Source: Polytrichum commune
Taxonomy: Eukaryota; Streptophyta; Polytrichopsida; Polytrichales; Polytrichaceae
NCBI GenBank assembly: GCA_950295325.1
Contig: OX485803.1
Span: 17,112,001 to 17,176,000 of the forward strand
Reading direction: 5' to 3'
Length of the DNA: 64,000 bases
Made by a program: the position numbers and the translations under genes
Notes under the pieces: generated by a model
What the model was told of the DNA's origin: nothing
What the model saw: the letters and a program-made list of their open reading frames with translations, nothing else
Database searches by the model: none
Shown here: positions 1 through 11,084 of the stretch, piece after piece
How the letters are laid out: every line of letters starts with the position of its first letter
How positions within the stretch are numbered: the stretch's first letter is position 1

Positions 1-333
1 CTACAAGGTCTTACATTTGTACAACCCGATGTGTAGCAAACTATCGCATTTGAGGTTGAATTGTTTGTAGAATTAGTTTGCAGAATTTGCCATTTATTCT
101 AAAGCATAAGCTATTATCAACCAACAAGAACCCTTGTTGAAAAACGAAATCAAGTGTAGTTCCAATTCAAGTTCGTAGTTCAAGTCTAGTGCTTTGTTTC
201 TCTCTCTCTAGTTGGATACTTCCCTAGATGCTTGGCTTCGTTGCATGTATTTCATAGTTCAAGGTCAAGTGGCATAGGTCAAATTGAATCCATGGTGTAT
301 GGATGTACATTACTAGCTTGTACATGTGGCACC
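1..333. other. AT-rich DNA, no gene seen
   Basis: No open frame with coding character is visible on either strand. The sequence is AT-rich with short pyrimidine stretches, like the other intergenic parts of the window. Confidence 0.5.
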
Positions 334-500
334 CCAACTCATTGCACATGTGCATATGAATCAATATCTTGACAAACCTAAGTCCAACTCATCCCGTTGT
401 ATCTATGCATATAGATTAATATTATGGGAATTCTATGTCCATCCCGCCCAGTTGCACCTATGCATATGAATCAATATCCCATGCCAAATCAGCTATGTAC
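334..500. repeat. Degenerate tandem repeat, about 57-bp unit
   Basis: Three diverged units can be aligned on the shared core GCATATGAATCAATAT or close variants of it. The cores lie near 350, 405 and 462, and each is preceded by a CAACTC- or CCGTTG-type stretch. The divergence suggests an old local duplication. No coding role is seen. Confidence 0.55.
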
Positions 501-1421
501 ACCCATGTAATTATATGCCAATATGCCATACGTACCTATCACATGTCCATGTCATGTCACCACCTTGGCTTCATGCCCAGACCCCCCCCCCCCAACCCAC
601 CCACCCTAGTTTATCCCACCATACCCACCTTTTGCACTTGTAGTCACCCCACCTTCCCACGTTTGTTTCCTCTCTTTTTTGTCTTATGTTTGTTTTGGGA
701 GGAACAAACCCTTTGGCATATGTGACTTTTTTTCTTTGGGAAGAGTTCTATATGTACAATGTGCTTGGAATCAAATGCAATGTACAACATGTTAAAAAAA
801 CATATCAAACACATGTACAATGTGCTTTAAACTCCTTACCCCCTCCCTTCTCATATTATATGTAATTATATCAACAATGTTTCAATTATTTGCATTTATA
901 GATGTAAGTTTCTACCGTCCTTGTTGATACACTAAATGTCTTAGGAGGCGTTTAGTGTATTTTACAAAACAACATGTGGCATAATACATGGAGGATTAAA
1001 TTTGTTTGAAATACAATTTGCAATAGAATTCCAAAGAACGAAGTGTCAATTAAAAGCACACAATCCTATTACAACTAAAGCAGATATGTATAAAATGTGG
1101 GCTATCACTTTTAAGTGAAATTAATATAGAGGCTGGATCCTAGGAATTTTTTTAAACAATCACATTATTATCATTTTTGTACATAAGCTCATACTTTTGC
1201 AATTCATATGACGGATGACATTTTAGTTGCTAATATGGTTGTGTATGATATATAGATGTGGTATGGTTGTGTTTTGTTTGATGTATTAGAATGATATATT
1301 TGCAAGTGTTTGTTTTCTTTATGCTTTAGTTTCAACCGATTGCAAGGATGAATATGTAGTCTTCAAGGTTAAAATAATCTATTAGGTCTAATGTATAAAC
1401 ACGCCATAGATAAAACTTCTC
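501..1421. other. Intergenic, includes a 12-base C tract
   Basis: AT-rich sequence with a C run at 592-603 inside a CA/CCA-rich stretch. The only open frame (435-725) reads through this low-complexity tract and has no recognisable domain. I see no gene. Confidence 0.5.
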
Positions 1422-1629
1422 CATTACAATCATCCGCTGCGACTTGGCCATTGTGACCTGTGGCAAGAAATTGCATAAATATACCATTATGGTGATCAAC
1501 CAAAGGGTTTTGGATTGGCAATTGTCCAAAACTGCAACCAAAAACCTTTAATTTACAACCATAATGAATTGTTTATGTAATTTCTTGCTTTGAGTTGTAA
1601 TGGCCAAGTTGCGACAAGTGGTTGTAATG
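1422..1629. repeat. Long foldback (inverted repeat) element
   Basis: The left arm (1422-1511) and right arm (1541-1629) are reverse complements over about 90 bases with scattered mismatches. Both contain CAATTTCTTGC and ATGGCCAAGT on the corresponding strand. The spacer is about 29 bases. This structure is typical of a foldback MITE or a hairpin precursor. I found no clear target-site duplication, so the true ends are uncertain. The open frame across it is a by-product of the repeat. Confidence 0.7.
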
Positions 1630-3904
1630 AACAAATTTTCTTCTAGTGACATGGGAGTCATTGTTTTTGTTCTAGGATGGTATTATGTGTTTGACTAGTG
1701 TTGTTGTATTTTTGTAATATGATCCTCAAGCTAAATTTTTCTGCAATGGCTTGTATAGAACCGTGTGTGCAATAATATGTATGGATACAAATTATTTTTT
1801 ATTACTTAAAATAATATGTACTACAATAATTTGCAGTTACATGGGAAATATAAGTATAGTAGGGTGCAAACAAATAGCTCGTCTTAGAGAATTAAGTAGT
1901 TATAAGGAACCTTTGATTCATGCGTTGGAAGTATATAGCCCCTAAACAAATATCCCTGCACCACATGTGGTGCACAAGAATCCTATTGAATGTCCCACCC
2001 ATGCTAAATGTAGTGTTCATTGTGGACCGCACAAAAACCATAAATAGGAACATAAAATCTAAGTCTCACATGATTAGTTTCTTTATTCACACTTGAATCC
2101 AACTAATAAAGTGAAGTTCTTTGAGTCTCGTTTTGTATAATCTTCAACTTTTGAAGAAAGACTCAAATTTCTACATCTAAATGCATTTGGAAGCTCAACA
2201 ACAACAACAACAATAACTACTACTACAACTACAACAACAAGCTCACAATACTCACAATACTTTTTCTTTTTAGTTTAAATTTTTATTTTTACTTGGATTT
2301 AAGACTATTTGGTTGTGGACTTCAAGAGCATGTCATTTGTCATGATGTACATTCCATAATACTTGAACTAGATTTGGAAACTTTACACAATTATCACTAT
2401 ATGCACTAGGCAATCATCCTACGTCACCTAATATGTTGTGAATCTAGCATTGGGATAGATTTGTGTTTTTTCCTTTCGTCGACAACGATTCTCTAAGATT
2501 CATATGTTGATAGTGAGTTGGTAACTACAAGTTCATAAACTCGCACTGATTTCAAAGATACCCAGAAAAAAAAACGACAAAATCTTTCGTTGAATGGATG
2601 TGGTTGTAATAACTGATGAAATCGTACCTGAACATTGCCATAACAAATTGGAAGTTTGGCCACAAGATAATGTTGGTCGGTGGCGTTGAGGCCCAGGTAA
2701 CTTAACGGTTAGATAAGGGTTAAGTTCCATGTAGGCCGCTCGGCCCACCAAATTTGATTCGACATGTAGATGCGGCCAAATGGAATCCACATTTCCACTA
2801 ACCCTAAGTGAACCCGGTGTTGAGCCACAACTAACACGCACCCATAGAGTCCGAATTATCTCCTCCATGGTCCTTTTTGTCGTTGCATCCACCATAATAC
2901 GGTTGGTAGGACAGGCAGCCAGCTTATGCAAGGGCCAACTAACTTATAGTGGGGTGCACTAAGCGAGGTGTAAGTACGTTCCTTACCTCCGCCGTTCATC
3001 TCCAAGTGGAGAGAAGCAAAAGTCGACTAGCCATCCTTTTGAGCTGGCCGGCCCCTTGTTGCCATTCCCATATAGCTTAGCTTATCTTTAGAGGATAGGC
3101 CCCCTTACGACACCATTGCATTTCCCATGTGGGCCTCCTTTTGTCAACCTACGTGATAGAGTGGATGTAAGAACCTTTTCGGCATCCCCTAAGCACCCCT
3201 CTAAACATTAGGCACAAGGATTGACCTAGAATCATTGGCACACACACCTAGAATACCACTCTATGAAGGATATGGATTAACTCCTAACAATAAAAGGACC
3301 ACATTCATCCCCAAGCTCTCTACCTCCATTATTGGGAACTTGGAGACATGTTCACTTACGTTTCATTTTAAGAATGCATTTCTAGACATTCTTTAGGTTT
3401 CAAGAACTTCTTAATCTTGTTAAGCAACTAGATGACGGTTTCTTTCTAAAGGAAGAGGTTGCGCTTTGAAAGACCGGGTAATTTATAGTTGTTTATTGGA
3501 AACTCTTCAATTTGTAATATGAGTGCTCGCCATAAACGGGGAATCCCGAAATGGAAGGAGAATATGCATGCCTTCCTACAGAGTCCCACAGAATGCAACC
3601 CGGGAGCTAAGTAATGTTAGGTTGTACTGGGAATTTCAATATATTTTACCGTGTTTTAGATCTTTTATGCTTTGTTACAAAAGGATAGCATGCTTCTAGA
3701 AGATGAAGAAGAAGAAGCATAACCATCATAACTTTTTGTTATTGGTCAGACAAGTTTGATGAAAAACTGTGTTAATTTTTGTGGCCATAGTATTTTATTC
3801 ATCATATCTCAAGTTTCAAATATTTGGATTTCATGTGAATTTGTATGAAAGGAGCTTGGACCTCTCTCCTCCCCTCCCCCTTGCGAGGGAATCCATGGAA
3901 AATT
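1630..3904. other. Intergenic; CAA/ACT microsatellite and a GC-richer patch
   Basis: No gene is supported. A (CAA)n/(ACT)n-like microsatellite lies at about 2196-2242. A GC-richer patch at 2680-3130 has weakly tRNA-like B-box wording on the minus strand but no convincing A box or fold, so I do not call a SINE. The 132-codon minus frame at 2533-2931 crosses this patch and has no recognised domain. Confidence 0.45.
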
Positions 3905-4400
3905 CAAAACATAACAAGGTGCAAGCACGGTAAATTGGACAACTCTTGATACTTGTACGGGTTTAGGTGAAAAAAACAAATACAAAGCCAAGCAATTTAT
4001 GTTGACAAAGATTATCTCAAAAAAATCCCCCATATTTTAGAAAAGAATGCAAGTGGTGATATTAAATAATCAATTGTCAAATCTATCTATCTATATCATA
4101 GAATTACATTGAATTAATGACATTTTGCAAAAATATTTCATAATACCTCAAGTGTATAATGGATTCAAGAAAAACAAAAAAATAAATGAAGTTCGATATA
4201 GTTAAGGTCATGAAACTTACATCTAAAACCAAATCTAGCCATTTACTTTTGAGCATTACTTGTAATGGTATATTTTGAAGAACTCATCTTGGTATTCTAC
4301 ATTTGACTTAACACACTAGTACAAGTCACCATGAAAAAAAATTCAAGGTAAACAACCTTTTGCTACTACTTTTAGGCATTTGACCAAAAAAACTACGGTT
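3905..4400 (-). repeat. Dispersed repeat A, minus-strand copy
   Basis: The reverse complement aligns in the same order with 31400-31965. Shared blocks include TTGGTCAAATGCCTAAAAGT, a CAAGATGAG-TTCTTCAAAA block, TTTCATGACCTT, GTCAACATAAATTGCTTGGC and CCGTGCTTGCACC. Divergence and indels are substantial, indicating an old element. No coding domain was recognised, so the superfamily is unknown. Confidence 0.7.
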
Positions 4401-5415
4401 CTAAGATATGAGAGCATTTTTTGGTCCACTTTATCATGCTTGTACCCAAAAAGGAAAGCCCAACCAAAGCCAAGTTAAGAGAAGGCAAAGGCAATCAAAA
4501 AGTCAATAGGGATGCAAGCGGATGGCCGTGACTCAATTGCTGTTGCGAATGCATTGTGGTTCATGCTTGGTGTGTTGTAGAGTGGGCAGCGGGTTTGATT
4601 GTAGATACCAATGGTAGGATTAGTGTACATCTGAATATGAGCATACAGAAGGAGTGATTTAGATTGAGCGGAGCTAACACTAGGTTCGGTGATTTGCTTT
4701 GAGATCTGGATTTCGGTCAAGTGAAGAATAGCAGTATCAGATCCATCAAGCTTCAGAACATGGGGATTAGGTATGTGCCCACAGAAGAAGAAATATAAGA
4801 TTCATAAGAGCTAGATCAGTAGGAATGCTTTCAACACATTCTTCGTGTGCTAGGAGGTAAGAGTTCTTGAAAATCCTTGGTGTTGACATGGTAAGGTTCT
4901 TGTCCATTGCAACCAGCGGAGCCCTGCTCCGATCTAAAACACATCGAAGTTTGCGCCTTAATGCTAGATTAGTTTTAGATCTGCTTGGATCTATGATTGC
5001 TATCAAATGTCGGACCAACTTAGCAACCAACCGTAGCAGCAACAAGCTCGAAGATTCTACAGGCATTCGCCAATACAAACGAAAGGAGAGACGACTTTCA
5101 AAGGAATAGATCCAAGGAGAGACATCAAGGGAGCATCCCACCCGCCCGGACCCAACACTTCTATATCCACTAATTAGAGGACCGACATCAGCAACAAACG
5201 CAAAGAGACACAACATGGATACTGGAACGGAAAATCCACTCAAAGATATGCATAGGAGCACAGGACAAACCACACTCTCAACGTGCTGGCGCAACATATG
5301 GATTGCGATGAAGAGAGACAAAGCAAGATCTACAAGCAAGCGACAAGAACATAAGATGGGGAGATCTGTAACACCGGAGCACGCATGTTACTCATATTGT
5401 TCATCATTATAATAA
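4401..5415. other. Unassigned stretch, long minus open frame of doubtful meaning
   Basis: A 190-codon open frame runs on the minus strand at 4767-5339, and overlapping plus frames are open too. The translation is rich in Leu, Ser and Val and shows no domain I recognise. No splice signals or conserved motif support it. It directly precedes a decayed LINE-like copy and could be part of that element's 5' region. Confidence 0.35.
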
Positions 5416-6785
5416 GTGCTCTCAGCATTACCTTCCAATGCCATCAAAAATGTCCACCAATACTCACATCAAATCCTACCATATTATCATCAATATGCTA
5501 ATCTCATACTCTTTCAAAAGCTTTCCACAAAAGCCCCCTTAAGGACTACATTTGTCCCTCTCTTCTCTATATTCAACCCATTGGTCCGCCTAAAGATCCA
5601 CACAAATCATCTCACCAGAACCCTCGCTTGAGCTTTGCCATCGTCACCACCGCGGTGTGCACCTCCCAAAAGCGATCTAAAATCCTTCACATTTTAAACT
5701 CAAATTCGACCACAATCCCACATATGCTCATCAATATACCAATCCCAAGCCCCTTTCCTAACCACTACATCTACCTCTTACCACTTGACCTAATCCACCG
5801 ATGTACACAACCCTCTTATCAAAACTTTCACTAAAGCCGTGCCAACGCCAATCCTCATATGTGCACCTTCCAAAAGCAACCCAAAACCCTCCACCAAACT
5901 TCATATTATCATAATCAATCTCAACAACCACCAAGGCGAGCCACTTCATTCAACAAGAATATTGCCCAACCCTAATACCACTGACCATCTCAAAGTATTG
6001 CCACCAACATCAGCAAAGAGAGACTAAACCTCTCAAAAAGTGACCTCAATGGATACACAACTCTCCAACAAATATATCTGAGAAACTCCAAAAAAATCAC
6101 CTCACGCCCTAGCCAAGCACTCACCAATCATGCACCAAACACCAATAAGATTAATATACACACACATCCCCACACACCACCCAATACCTCACAACTATCC
6201 AAACCCCACAAAACAACATGAAAAAACTTACTTGGCATTAAAGCAACCACGCTAATACATCCACGTCTACCTCCCAATAACTTCACGGTACCCATTGCAA
6301 ACCCACAAGCCAACCCTTACAAATGACACCCTTCAACACATTCAAGTCATTCACATTGGAATCCACATCCCAAAATCACAAATACAACCACACAAACAAA
6401 CTCTTCATAACCCAAATAATAAATACATTAAAAAACTCTCCTCACAATGTCACCATCCACAAAGGTAGAGCTTACACAAACATCGTTGGAAATGACAAGG
6501 TTGATAAATTGGCCAAATAAGAAGCGGAACAACCCCGCATTTTGGACATCCCCTTCCACCTCAAATACCATATTAGCCATCTATCCCCTAGATCTCCACA
6601 CAACATGATAGCTTAGTTGGCAACCTCAAAAGCTACATAGATAAAGAGTATGTAAGTGCACTCATCTCACATACAAAAAATATGTTGCCCTATATAGACA
6701 AATGGCTCTCTAACACCAATATACACATAAAATGGTCACACCTCTTATGGGATGCCCCAAAGATAAAGAAAAAGAAAAAATAACA
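5416..6785 (+). pseudogene. Decayed LINE-like element, RNase H portion (copy 1)
   Basis: The plus strand is C- and A-rich and encodes Pro/Thr/His-rich peptides typical of this element family. Near 6440-6520 the translation has VTIHKGRAYTNIVGN followed by a DKVDKLAK-like stretch. This matches the C-terminal part of a retrotransposon RNase H domain, whose family pattern is H-K-x-R-A-H-x-x-I-x-G-N-x-x-A-D. Downstream, about 6700-6760, a YIDKWLSNTNI stretch corresponds to the linker after RNase H in the copy at 6786-8900. Many stops and frameshifts interrupt it, and the reverse transcriptase is not recognisable. It ends abruptly where the 3' end of the opposite-strand copy begins, giving a tail-to-tail pair. 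Confidence 0.6.
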
Positions 6786-8900
6786 CCAGTAATAAGGTAC
6801 CAGCATGAATACGAGCTCTTTAGCCATTTGCTGATCACGGGTGTCCCGTGATGCAGTACATAGGGTGTTATGCCTCCTTTGGGAGGTGGGCTCTGGTGTT
6901 GTACAAGTTAATTCATTTCATTAGGGTGGGGGGACAGGGGTTTGTTTATTATCTAATTTTCTTTTGTTTAGGACGAGGTATGTGAGGTATTTGATGGCAT
7001 TCTGGTGTATATTTTTCATGAGGATTTTAATAATGGTTTCTGGGACTTTCAGTTTGTTTAGTTGATCAATGGAGTGTTCGTGTATAGCACCTCTTTCTCT
7101 GACGGTGATGGTAATAAGGGGGTTTAATAAACCATCCCTTGTTTTGTATAGTGTTGATTAGTAGGTCGTATTTGGTGTGTTTGTATGTGAGGGCTTGTTA
7201 TGGGAATCTATCGTGGCAATATGTGAATTCGATGAATTGGATTGTGTGTTTGGGGAAGGTAATATAGGTGTTTGTGTTTGGTTGGGGGCTTTGATGATGC
7301 ACAATATGTCTAGTCTTGATTTGGCTTGGCATTGACATATTTGTTGTGGGCATGTGCATGCAAGGAGCCATTATGGGATTGTTTGGTATGGGGGTTGGTT
7401 GTTTAGATTACATGCATTGGTCAAAGTGAAGAACCTAGTGTGTTTGTTGACTTGTAGTGTTTGAGTAATGAGGTGGATTGCTTTGTTGTGCCTTGTGTGA
7501 TTCATAGTCCTTTTAATTTTGGTGTTTGCATGTTGATAATAAGTGGGGCCATATGTCTCTATCGTTGTTCTAACATAGTGTAAAATCGAGGATTTGGTAT
7601 TTCAGGGGCCAGAAGATATTTTTTCTATGATTACCCATGTATTGGACATATCTAAATTTTAGAGTTTGGGTAATTTGCGAATCTGGCACGTGGTTCTTCT
7701 TCCAGAAGTGGTTAGACAACTTCTGGTTTATTTGTTAATTTGATAGCCATTTGTTTACATATGAGAATTTTCTTTTGGTTGATTCAGTTTCATGGTTTTC
7801 ATGTTCTTTTGTCATGAATGTGCGGAGGTTGCGGATGGCTCCATCGTGTGTGGTTGTTGGGCAGCTTGCCAACCAGAAGGGGGTAGGGTGGGGTATGTGT
7901 ATATGCGGTGTATTGTTTGGTTTTTCTTTTAATGTCCCCTCATTGGTTACTTTACCTGCTATTTCATTACCACTAATGCATGTGTGTGCTCGCACTTTGT
8001 GTATGTGGATCATATGTGGGTTCCAATATATTTGATGTACCATGCCTTCGGTGAGTAGTTTTATATGGATGGTGGTGTTGGGATGTTGAGTGTTGTATGT
8101 GGTTGTTGATTAAGTATATGCTATCAAGGTTTTATGTGAATATGTGTGTGTCTCTTTGGGTGGTTTGTACGTTTTTGATAGCTATGAGTATTGCATTTAA
8201 CTTTGCTCATAAAATATTTTGGCATCTTGGTAGTCTTTCTGATATTTGGGTGTTATTGTTGGGGCTATATACCCCTGAGCCTGCGGTGTTGCCCTTTATT
8301 TGACCTTCAGGGTTTTTGAAGGGTGGGATAAATGACCCATCCATGTATATGCATTTTTGTGGATTATATTTAAGGGGGTGGATATGGTTATACGTGGGAG
8401 GTAGGGGTGTTGTGACAATGTTATTGGGGGGGTGTTTATTTTGGGGGTGTTTTCCATTTATTGGAGAATTTATCGTTGTAGTGTGTGAGGGTGTGTTTGA
8501 TGGGATAGGTTTCGGTGTGTGTGTTCGTTATTCTTTTTAGGACTCTTTGTAATTCTTGTGGGGTTTGTAGGTTCTTTGTTGGGATTGCTTGGTTGTGTAT
8601 GCATATGATGGATGTAAGTGATGGTTTTGTGTACACATAGTATTTCGGCCATTCTCGCATGGGGTCGTAGTGTATAGTATGTGGTGGGATGCTTACTATT
8701 GTGTGTATGTTTGCATTTGCGTTGAGTGGGAGTTTTTGTGATGTCCAGTCGGTGTGGTTGACTATTAGTATGGTGATTGTTTGTGCATCTTCCTTGGCAG
8801 CCATTCTAGCCCAATGTATGGCTTCTAAGGTTGTATTGTGGTCCATGGGGAATGCTAGGCCTATTCCATTTTTATTTGGAAGATTGTGCATGTCCTAGTG
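6786..8900 (-). pseudogene. Decayed LINE-like element with RNase H (copy 2)
   Basis: Read on the minus strand from 8891, a 151-codon open segment contains EAIHWARMAAKEDAQ and KYYVYTKPSLTSI, a block that seems to precede RNase H in this family. Near 8347-8330 the peptide YMDGSF gives the first catalytic Asp of RNase H, followed by NTAGSGVYSP. At 8011-7930 IHKVRAHTCISGNEIAG marks the C-terminal RNase H region, followed by FWLASCPTTTHDGAIRNL and a KFSYVNKWLSN linker. Frameshifts and stops separate these pieces, so the element is dead. It is the best-preserved RNase H copy here. The 3' end appears to be near 6786. Sequence up to about 9350 may belong to the same copy. Confidence 0.7.
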
Positions 8901-10205
8901 AGCCAAATAGTATGTCTCGGTTATGTGGTGAGTTATATTGTGTAAGTTGGATGGGGCAAGTTAGGGGGGATGAGTAGTATGAGTGTGTAATTTTAAACAA
9001 GTCTATGAGTAGTTTGGTAATATCCGGGTGTAGTGTGTGGTGTCAATTATTTGGTTGTAAACTTTTTGGTTTTTTCTTGGGGAGTATGGTTATGTATCTT
9101 TGGATAAGCTATAATATTTCAGTCTCAAAGTCTTGTGGAGGTGGGTGTAGGAAGTTGGTTAGGTGTGGGTGGTTGTTGTGGGAGAAGCAATTCCATAACC
9201 AGTGTAGTCTTTCTATAGTGATTGTGGTTATATATTTATTGTTGTGGTCACATATGTTGGATTCTAAACTTGTATTTGTACATGGTTGGTTTGTTGGTAA
9301 GAATGTCTTTACACATTCTCACCAACAACTTATACAAACCCTTAAATTTTGATATGGAAGATACCTAGGGAACTACCAGAAAAACCACATCCTTAACCTT
9401 TAATGTCTTATGCAACCATAATATGGTTGTGAATAGTTCACTCTGACCCCTTGGACACCATTACGGATGGTTTCCGGATTGTTCCTTTTGTTCATGTCTA
9501 GGTTTGCTATGTCATGCCATGTGGATAATTTTGATTCAACAAATTTAGCTATTTTTATATCAATTCAAGTATGGGAGTGTGCTCTCAACTAATTTACAAT
9601 GGAAGCAGTCCATGAACACTTGCTTGACATTTATCACCTCCATGGTGTAAGGGCAATATATCCTAAACATGTGTTTTGTTGATTTTCATGTTCAAATGAT
9701 TCCCAATCAATCTAAAAAATTCTATGACACTCAAACACAACATATCTTAAACACTTCCCATTGGGATATTTAGTTGAACATGTGTTGGTGGGTGTAAATC
9801 CATGTGGGAGGTGTGTTATTGTGGCAACACTACTTCAAATTGCAAAGATTTCCCAAAAAATCCTCAAACTAATGGTTTTAAGATTTGTGAGCTAATTTGA
9901 ATAGGTGTATTGCCCTAATTGTGACATAATCTTCTAAATGAGGGTTACATTTTGTCATTTGGGGAAGATTTGAGTGGAGGTTCAATCAAAAAGCCAACTC
10001 CGATTTAATTTCTAAATTATTGCCCCTGAAGACCACTATTAACATTTCTATTGTAATCTCCTACATAACAAAGCTTCAGTTTTTAAAATTTGGATAGTGA
10101 GTAGTCACATCTAACTTGCAAACATCTATACATATGGATTTGTCAAAAAAAGCATTAGATCTTCAGCTATGGTTGTTGAATTGATGACATATTTTCTAGG
10201 CAAAT
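8901..10205. other. Probable 5' remnant of LINE copy 2, then AT-rich DNA
   Basis: Up to about 9350 the GT-rich plus strand (AC-rich minus strand) continues the composition of the adjacent minus-strand LINE copy, but no domain is readable. From 9350 to 10205 the sequence is ordinary AT-rich DNA with no gene seen. Confidence 0.4.
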
Positions 10206-10880
10206 TTGAGGGAGATTGGTCGTGATAAGCTAGGGTTGGACAAGAAATGTCCCCAACATGTAATCTATGCACATCCCTCCAAAATGACACATGCCCACCT
10301 ATTATTATGTTGCACAAATAAGCACATAAACAACCTAAGGATAAACCGACACAATAAAGCAATACACATACTAGCAAACGCATTGCTTGCCCACCCCACA
10401 ACTCATTGCTTTATCCTAATTAACGCAAGCAAAACTAAGGACCACATACATGACAACACCATCCCCTCATGGCTATTCTCATGCATACGTTACCTATCAA
10501 GATGTAATTGCCCAAGCCGACTTTGACCAAATACACTATGTCTCTTAGGAGCCCCACCTACGGCTAAACCACCCTTCACACCCAGCGTAAACCTCAAAAT
10601 ACAATCATTTGAATGCAGTTACTGCAATGATAGATTCCCCATTAAAGCTTCGTACAAAAAAACTAGATAAGTATGCTATTCTACACCCACTCTTATCCCT
10701 ACTAGGGTGGATAGTACCACCAGCCATTATAATCATGGTAGGAATACGAGGCACAATGCACACAACAACTACTAAATACCTTGAAGACCTACATATCCTC
10801 AACTCCAAAAAATCCACAAACTAATGGAATCCTTCTCACAAATTGTACCTAGCAAACATTATTCTAACCAAAAGAAAATT
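10206..10880 (+). pseudogene. Decayed LINE-like element, C-terminal nuclease-like part (copy 3)
   Basis: The first open segment (10206-10526) has NNLRINRHNKAIHILAN, then DNTIPSWL and a Cys pair, a region that follows the zinc-knuckle-like segment in this element family. After one stop, L-x-P-N-T-L-C stands where a P-D-x-L-C is expected. A frameshift follows, then FECSYCNDRF, KYAILHPLLS, LGWIVPP and VGIRGTMH. The order (P-D, then E-x-[ST]-x-C-x-D, then K-Y, then G-x-R-G) resembles the restriction-enzyme-like PD-(D/E)XK endonucleases of some non-LTR retrotransposons. That assignment is by pattern only. The expected first Asp reads Asn, and stops and a frameshift show it is inactive. Confidence 0.6.
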
Positions 10881-11060
10881 AGACAAGAAACTAGCCATGG
10901 TCCCACTCAACTAAACTACCCAATACTGTTAGAATTGGAGACTGACATAAAACACATAGACCTAACACTAACCACACAACCACCCTTGAAATTAGGCACT
11001 AAGCCACGTCCGCTCCCATGCCCATGCGGACATGGGAAGGAGCCGGTGCATAGACATCGC

Positions 11061-11084
11061 ATGTCAATGTAAAAACATTGACAT
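11061..11084. repeat. Short perfect hairpin
   Basis: ATGTCAATGT, a four-A loop, then ACATTGACAT form a 10-bp perfect stem. It lies about 180 bases beyond the last recognisable coding of LINE copy 3 and could be part of that element's 3' untranslated region. Confidence 0.4.

Noticed and set aside
2680-2930. Possible tRNA-derived SINE
   Set aside because: B-box-like wording exists on the minus strand, but no A box at the right distance and no second copy in the window.
4767-5339. 190-codon minus-strand open frame
   Set aside because: No recognisable motif, overlapping open frames on the other strand, no splice or start context, and it adjoins a decayed element. Not enough to call a gene.
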